Source: Aquilaria yunnanensis
Lineage: Eukaryota; Streptophyta; Magnoliopsida; Malvales; Thymelaeaceae
NCBI GenBank assembly: GCA_039654915.1
Contig: CM077596.1
Span: forward strand, 2,108,001 to 2,172,000
Length of the DNA: 64,000 bases
Direction: 5' to 3'
The notes below the pieces were generated by a model. The model ran no database searches, was not told where the DNA came from, and saw only the letters and a list, made by a program, of their open reading frames with translations. The position numbers were made by a program, and so were the translations under genes. Positions 58,801-64,000 of this stretch are shown here, piece by piece. Each line of letters starts with the position of its first letter. Position 1 is the stretch's first letter.

Positions 58801-59900
58801 CTTTTAAGCTTGGTTTACAAAAATTGATCGAGCTTTCGAAGAAAGGGCATAAAAAAAAAGTTAAAGAGGACAAAAAAAAAAGCTAGCAAATCATGAATGC
58901 AGATTAAAATTCTAATTTTTTTCCCTAGTGGCATCATGGCAACAAAGATGGTTAGATTGTTAGGTTCCAAAGTTTTTAAATCTCTTTGACAAAGGAAAAG
59001 TTTTCAATAAGTTAAAATTAGTTTTTTCTCCTACGATCCCATGATGATGTGGCGTGTTTCATCCAAAATAATAATTTTCACCCAAAAAGGACCCAAATAA
59101 AACATTTTAATAAGGTAGGATATTGCATGGGCAAAATGAACATTAGGATTAGAACATGAACAATAAGTAAAGGTTGGGGGCACCATGTGTAATTTACTCG
59201 GCTTTTTTTTTATTATTTATATTTCTCCATTTGAGATTTAAAAAAAAAAAAGTATTCGCTCCCTCTCAATTTCCTATGATTGATTTGCTTTTGAACAAAA
59301 TTTTAAGTAACTTTTAATTTGGCTTTAGGAAAATAACTTATTATTTTTGTATATATTTGTATTCCAATATTGCTTTTCATAGCATAAAACAAGTGTGAGA
59401 ACATCAAATTCCAATTTCTGCCAAAATTTAAGATATGAATAAATCACATACCAAATATGTACAAACTCAATACACAAAAAAGTGATAAATCTGCATAAAT
59501 AATGTGGCATATATATAGATAGATCATAAATATGTTATCAATATATTAATAGTATATACAGGTTCAACCTTCCATAAAAAATATGTATAAATGTGTCAAA
59601 TCATATTTCCTATCAAAATTAAAGATATGTACAAATTGAATGGTAGATATGTATAAAACTCAATCTATAAAGCAAGTGATAAATATGTACAAAATATGTG
59701 ATATATATGTAGAAATAGGATCACAGAACTGGTACTAATATATTAGCTTTATTCTTAATTAATTTTATGGCTTCTTCTATATTATTTTTTACATGTGTAC
59801 CTGTTATTAAAACTTTTAGCTTAAAAATAAAGTAGCGATAAAATTAGGTAAAAGAAGAAACATCGAGGGCAAAAACCAAATAAGCCCAAAATTTTGTAAA
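58801..59900. other. No gene seen; mostly sequence absent from copy A
   Basis: From about 58957 the sequence has no counterpart in copy A. It is AT-rich with recurring atatgta motifs (59500-59710). No terminal repeats were recognised on this part. Confidence 0.45.
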
Positions 59901-61447
59901 GGGAAAATTACCAAAAGCCCCTTGAGATTTAGTCAAACTTATAGTTTCATCCCCATGATTTGGACCTACACTTAACCAATTGAAAGTTAAATCTGTGATT
60001 TAGTGTTACAAAAGAAAAGAAGAAGTATATGATTTTCTCCTAACTTTCTTCCATAAAAGCTTTGGCCCCTCAACTTACCCATCAATACATGTCAATCCCT
60101 AATTCACCATTAAAAGCTTCACTCATCACTTTGGTTTTGTCACGATTATGTTTATGCCCCATTGAACCTCTGTAGATCTCATTCGCATTGTGACTTTTCC
60201 TTCCTTGACCACCATTTCCATCACTACTCTACCTCATTCCTACTACTAAAGAGTAAGCATCAACCCTAAAATTTTGATTTGAAAATCTATCGTCCTTCTC
60301 ACTAGATTTGTTTTGCAATATCACCATAAACCAAGTAATACTAATGTGTTCCTTATACCTAAACTTGACAATTGACCAATCTTTGGATCTATTGACTCTC
60401 TTATTACAATTAATCTTTTTCCTCACTGCCCACAACAAACTATGATGCCGGCAAGGATTATACCCACCCTTTTGATTCATTGCGTCCTTACTTCTATGCA
60501 ACTATTTTACGTCACAGAAATTTGAACCAAATTTGACATTCTCCTGTTACTGGAGCTGAGGAAAAGTGTGGTGGGTATTGACAGGTTTTAGATTTCATTG
60601 CTTCTAAAGGCAGTAGTGAGAGTTTCCAGTTTGTCAAAAGGACTCACCTTCATAGTTTTCATCCATCGAGCGCCCATGGGAGCAGTAGAGTTTGGCTCAC
60701 AATATTACCTTCTAGAGCTGGAGATCGAGGCTAGGCAATTTCGAGTCTTAGGTACAAAATATGGTGTCTTTGGATTAACTCTTATGGAGGAAGGCCAAAT
60801 TTTACAAGGTAGTGTTGAATTCGACTTGCCAAATCAAAAGGGAATAAAGAATTGGTTATTGGCTTGGTCGAGAATTGGTGTTACGAGACCAAAAGTTTCA
60901 TCTTCTTCCCTTAGGGCAAAGCTAGATTAACATTAGAGGATGTGAAGATTTTTAGGAGATTCTCTATTTTGAGTTCCTTGTTTTCAAGCCGCTTGAGGCC
61001 AGGAGTTTGAAGAAGATGGAAGCATCTTTAAAGGATGCTAGGATCGAGATGTGGATGACCAAGGCTAAGAAAGTGAAGCCTATTATGTGGATATAAGCAT
61101 TCATGGACAGTGAAAGGAATATGTGTAGAAAGAGGAGAAGAGATGGAACTAGATGTAGATGGGGAGACGGATGGCAACGGAGGTAAAATCTTCTGTGGAG
61201 GCAAAAGCTAAGGTGAAAGGGAATGGGGAGAGATCGAGGGAACAAGGTAAGCTTATTAGATGAAGAAGCTTGGGGAGACAAAGTTTCAATAAAAGAAGGT
61301 TAAAAGGGCAAAATTAGATATTTCCTCTTTTATGTTGCAATGGTGAATAACGAAATTAACTTTTGAGAACGTATGTGATGGAATTCCAAGTAAGGGGATT
61401 AAAGTGTAGGTTTTTGTAAACCATAGGGGGGTCGAGTTAATTTTCCC
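59901..61447. mobile_element. Probable Mutator-like element, 1547 bp
   Basis: The left end begins GGGAAAATTACCAAAAGCCC and the right end read inward begins GGGAAAATTAACTCGACCCC; both continue with tggttt/agattt, then a cctacac/cttatag segment and cccc. The flanking 9-mers TTTTGTAAA (59892-59900) and TTTTCTGAA (61448-61456) agree at seven of nine positions, a plausible decayed duplication. The interior carries unrelated sequence, including the 110-codon frame at 60598. Copy A retains only the right end. Confidence 0.6.
60598..60930 (+). CDS. Unrecognised 110-codon frame inside a Mutator-like element
   Basis: Starts MLLKAVVRVSSLSKGLTFIV and has a mixed, protein-like composition with segments such as GSQYYLLELEIEARQFRVLG and NWLLAWSRIGV. 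I do not recognise a family. It lies wholly inside 59901-61447 and has no counterpart in copy A. It could be a piece of a host gene captured by the element, a remnant of another element's coding part, or chance. The + strand continues without an obvious frame after 60930, and the start codon is only the first ATG in the frame, so the true extent is unknown. Confidence 0.3.
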   Translation: MLLKAVVRVSSLSKGLTFIVFIHRAPMGAVEFGSQYYLLELEIEARQFRVLGTKYGVFGLTLMEEGQILQGSVEFDLPNQKGIKNWLLAWSRIGVTRPKVSSSSLRAKLD

Positions 61448-62708
61448 TTTTCTGAAAACATAGTCTCCCTTCGTTTCTTGCCGATTTGGATGTAGGTTAC
61501 TCTTGCTCTCCGGTTATGGTGGATCTCAGTGACAAATTGGTGCAGGACCATGGCAATGCTTCAAGAAACAGATCAAATGTCGAACGATTGCGGTCGAATA
61601 GATCGACTCTAAACTGGGACGAGAAGGACGATGGTGACGGTATATAAACAATGAACAACAGCAACGGACTGGAGAGGGTGAACGGCGATGATGGAGTGGA
61701 AGACGGTGGACGACAGTAATAGAAGGAAGCCGTATGAACGACGGCAATGAGCGGTAAAGAGGATACGGTGGTGATGGTGGGGAAAGCGTAATGGAGGCAG
61801 CCGGTGTCGCAGAACGCGATGGTAGAGGCACACAGGAGATCAATATCAAAACAAAGGGTTAAAATGACTTTTCTGGGGTAGGGCGAATAAGAAGATGGGG
61901 CGTATACATTGTCAGCCCCTTCCAATTTGAACGGAAACTATATTTTTTTACTATTTATTACATCTTCTATCTCACATTTTTTAAAGCACTAGATCTAGCA
62001 TGAAGATTAATAATACTCTAGTATTAATTGTGCTTATTTTTATATATAGTAATTATTTGAAAAATATATGATTATTGAAACTCTACATTTTAAGAAACAC
62101 AAAAAGCATTCTTAAGAGCATTTGTAAAATATAAGCATTTTTATTAATTTTTTAGGTTGGGTAAATTAAAAAATTATAAAAATTTAATTACTTTCAAAAA
62201 AGATACTCCCCGTCTTGCAAAGCTTGACCTTTTACCATTCACAGCAATTAATTCACGAATTTTTTAAAGCACTAGATCTAGCATGAAGATTAACAATATT
62301 CTGGAATTAATTATGTTTACTTTTCTATATAGTAATTATGAGATTTTGATGACCCGCACATTGTTGTAGGGACTTAATTTGATAAATTTTGTAATAAAAT
62401 AAATTTTTATTATAAGTAATTAAAAAAATTTCACCCATAAATTCACATTAATCAACTAAAATTTTTCTTTATTTTAATTTTGAATTGAGTTCTCTTTCCA
62501 TTATATTCTTATTATTAAAATGATTAGTTATGATCAAAACATAATACCATGAAACAAAAAATTGTGTGTGCTTTGAGTCTTTACAAATTTTCTTTGTTAT
62601 TAAAAAATAATTTACTAAAATTTTTCATCTCCTATTAATTCAAAATTTAATTTTTCATATCAATAAAAAAATTATCTACAAAATTTTACTTTAAATTTAA
62701 GTAACTAT
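61448..62708. other. No gene called; purine-rich then AT-rich block, copy B
   Basis: Collinear with 10612-11868. Minus-strand low-complexity frames (61497-61925) are the duplicates of those in copy A and are not called as genes. The AT-rich part after 61925 shows no coding signal. Confidence 0.45.
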
Positions 62709-64000
62709 TGTCACAGGCCTTGAACCTTAATCCTATTTAAGTCATATAGGACCCCAGGAACCTTACACTTATTCAGTGTTAGGCCTATGTAAATTTGTCC
62801 TTAGTGGGCCTGTTAATTGATTAAATCCTTAATGCAATACTGTTTTATACTATGCCTTACTATGGCTGTAGGTCAATGACCATAAAAATAAGATATAATC
62901 GATGCAGCTGGCCAGCACTTCAAACATGCATTTATATAAAACATAGTATTATGCATCGTGAATCCATACAAGCTACTAGGGAACACAACCACTAGTTCCA
63001 TAGCATTTACCAAAGGCATAACTTCCACACACATATATATACATCATACGCAAAAGTGTTATACATATGCTGCACACTGAGAATCTTGGGATCCAATCCC
63101 ACCTGAGTTACACTGCCAAAAAGGGGTCACTACAGTGTTCAGGTATTCCCTATTTCTTGCCTCTGTACAACAAAGGCCAGTAAGTTAGTATTCCAGTAAT
63201 TAGGAACCTACAAGAAAGAAACTTAATAATAATGTACAATATTAATTAACTTCTGCACACCTGGTATCAAAATACTAACAACCAATTTCTTTATTGGTTA
63301 TTAGCCCCAGGTCCACCAGTATCTGCACACAAAATATGTAAGGGATGTGAGAACCAAAAGTTCTCAGTAAGGGTTATAACCTGTAAGAAAATCAACAATA
63401 TAGGACCGTGCATATTATCCATAAGGATGTCGATATATGCATAGTACACTTGAGCTCAAGTCATAGTGCTAGGAACTCGTATTATTGGCCAATAATTATG
63501 GGAGTAGCTAGTTCCCACAATTCCTTTACTCAATTGTCCTTCAATTGACAAGTCCAACTTGTCCATACAAATACTGCTTTGAAAGCTTCTTAGTATTTGT
63601 TAATATCCCTTATTTTATGTACAGGAGTGAACTATTTGCTTATTTAGTGCATGTGTTAGTGCTACCTTTATCAGGTTTCGTGAGTGGTTAAGGACACCTC
63701 CCTCTCTTAGGTCCATCCAGGTCTTAGCCTATCATTGTGACCTTAGGTATCGTAGGTTCCTAACCCGTCATACTCACCGTAAATTAGACCATATCAAGGT
63801 CCATTTTGCCTATAGATATAAGTTTACAATTATGCACTTACACACTTCATATGCACTTCATAGTTTGGCTTCTTACCAAACCCAATCATATAAGCTTCTC
63901 AAATAGCCATCAATACTCAAATCATATGCTTGTTAAATTTATCCATAATTCAGCCACTTGATATACAAGTATCATAGCCAAATTTATTTAACACATAAGC
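62709..64000 (-). mobile_element. Probable LTR retrotransposon end, runs off the right edge
   Basis: Collinearity with copy A stops exactly before tgtcacagg at 62709, a TG-start typical of an LTR. The preceding bases actat (62704-62708) would be one arm of a 5-bp target duplication. On the minus strand the stretch around 63400-63300 reads ctgagaacttttggttctca and then gcagatactggtggacctgg, which resembles plant Ty3/Gypsy LTRs, so an element transcribed leftward is likely. No coding region is reached in the window. Confidence 0.5.

Larger units (their letters stand above)
52113..62708 (+). repeat. Segmental direct duplication, copy B (partner 2654-11868)
   Basis: Starts within the U6 C-terminus at the position where hAT X1 cuts U0 in copy A, and runs collinearly to the probable LTR insertion at 62709. 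Copy B is longer, mainly because of 58957-60505. The true duplication extends beyond both breakpoints, since both are later insertions. Confidence 0.9.

Overview
This is nuclear DNA from a plant, most likely a eudicot. It is AT-rich and gene-poor, and it carries BAHD acyltransferases of the anthocyanin/phenolic-glucoside malonyltransferase type. The repeats are typical of plants: hAT, Mutator-like, PIF/Harbinger, Copia and L1 remnants, and a probable Gypsy LTR. The species cannot be named from the sequence alone. There is no bacterial, organellar or viral gene content that I can recognise.

The locus is a decayed tandem array of one BAHD gene family, all on the + strand. From left to right: U0 (only its 3' end, 2654-2870), U2 (19924-21327, the only intact copy, 467 aa), U3 (33036-41640, split by two hAT insertions), U4 (44835-45830, three in-frame stops), U5 (48268-49150, frameshifted and internally deleted) and U6 (51463-52320, internally deleted, with stops). 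Shared lesions show that block U3-spacer-U4 and block U5-spacer-U6 are tandem duplicates. A second direct duplication of about 9-10 kb (A, 2654-11868; B, 52113-62708) carries the 3' flank of U0 and U6.

Transposons explain most of the rest. Four related hAT elements (called X1-X4 here) share a GC-rich subterminal zone, a TATAAATA box 165-185 bp upstream of the start codon and a BED-finger transposase. X1 at the left edge has an unbroken 680-codon reading frame on the minus strand that runs off the window; X2-X4 are broken. A different hAT (Y, 33544-38292) and X3 (38351-41482) sit in U3 with 8-bp target duplications that can be checked against the uninterrupted U5 copy. Mutator-like elements with 9-bp duplications lie at 17995-18579 and 43389-44245, with a probable third at 59901-61447. 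A PIF/Harbinger remnant (22500-26515), a minus-strand Copia fragment (27230-29157), an L1 remnant present in both A and B, a cluster of alternating inverted arms (8580-9310, copied at 58080-58800) and a probable LTR element (from 62709) complete the picture.

Only two reading frames look potentially functional: the BAHD gene U2 and the X1 transposase. Function is inferred from motifs recognised by eye; no database search was run.
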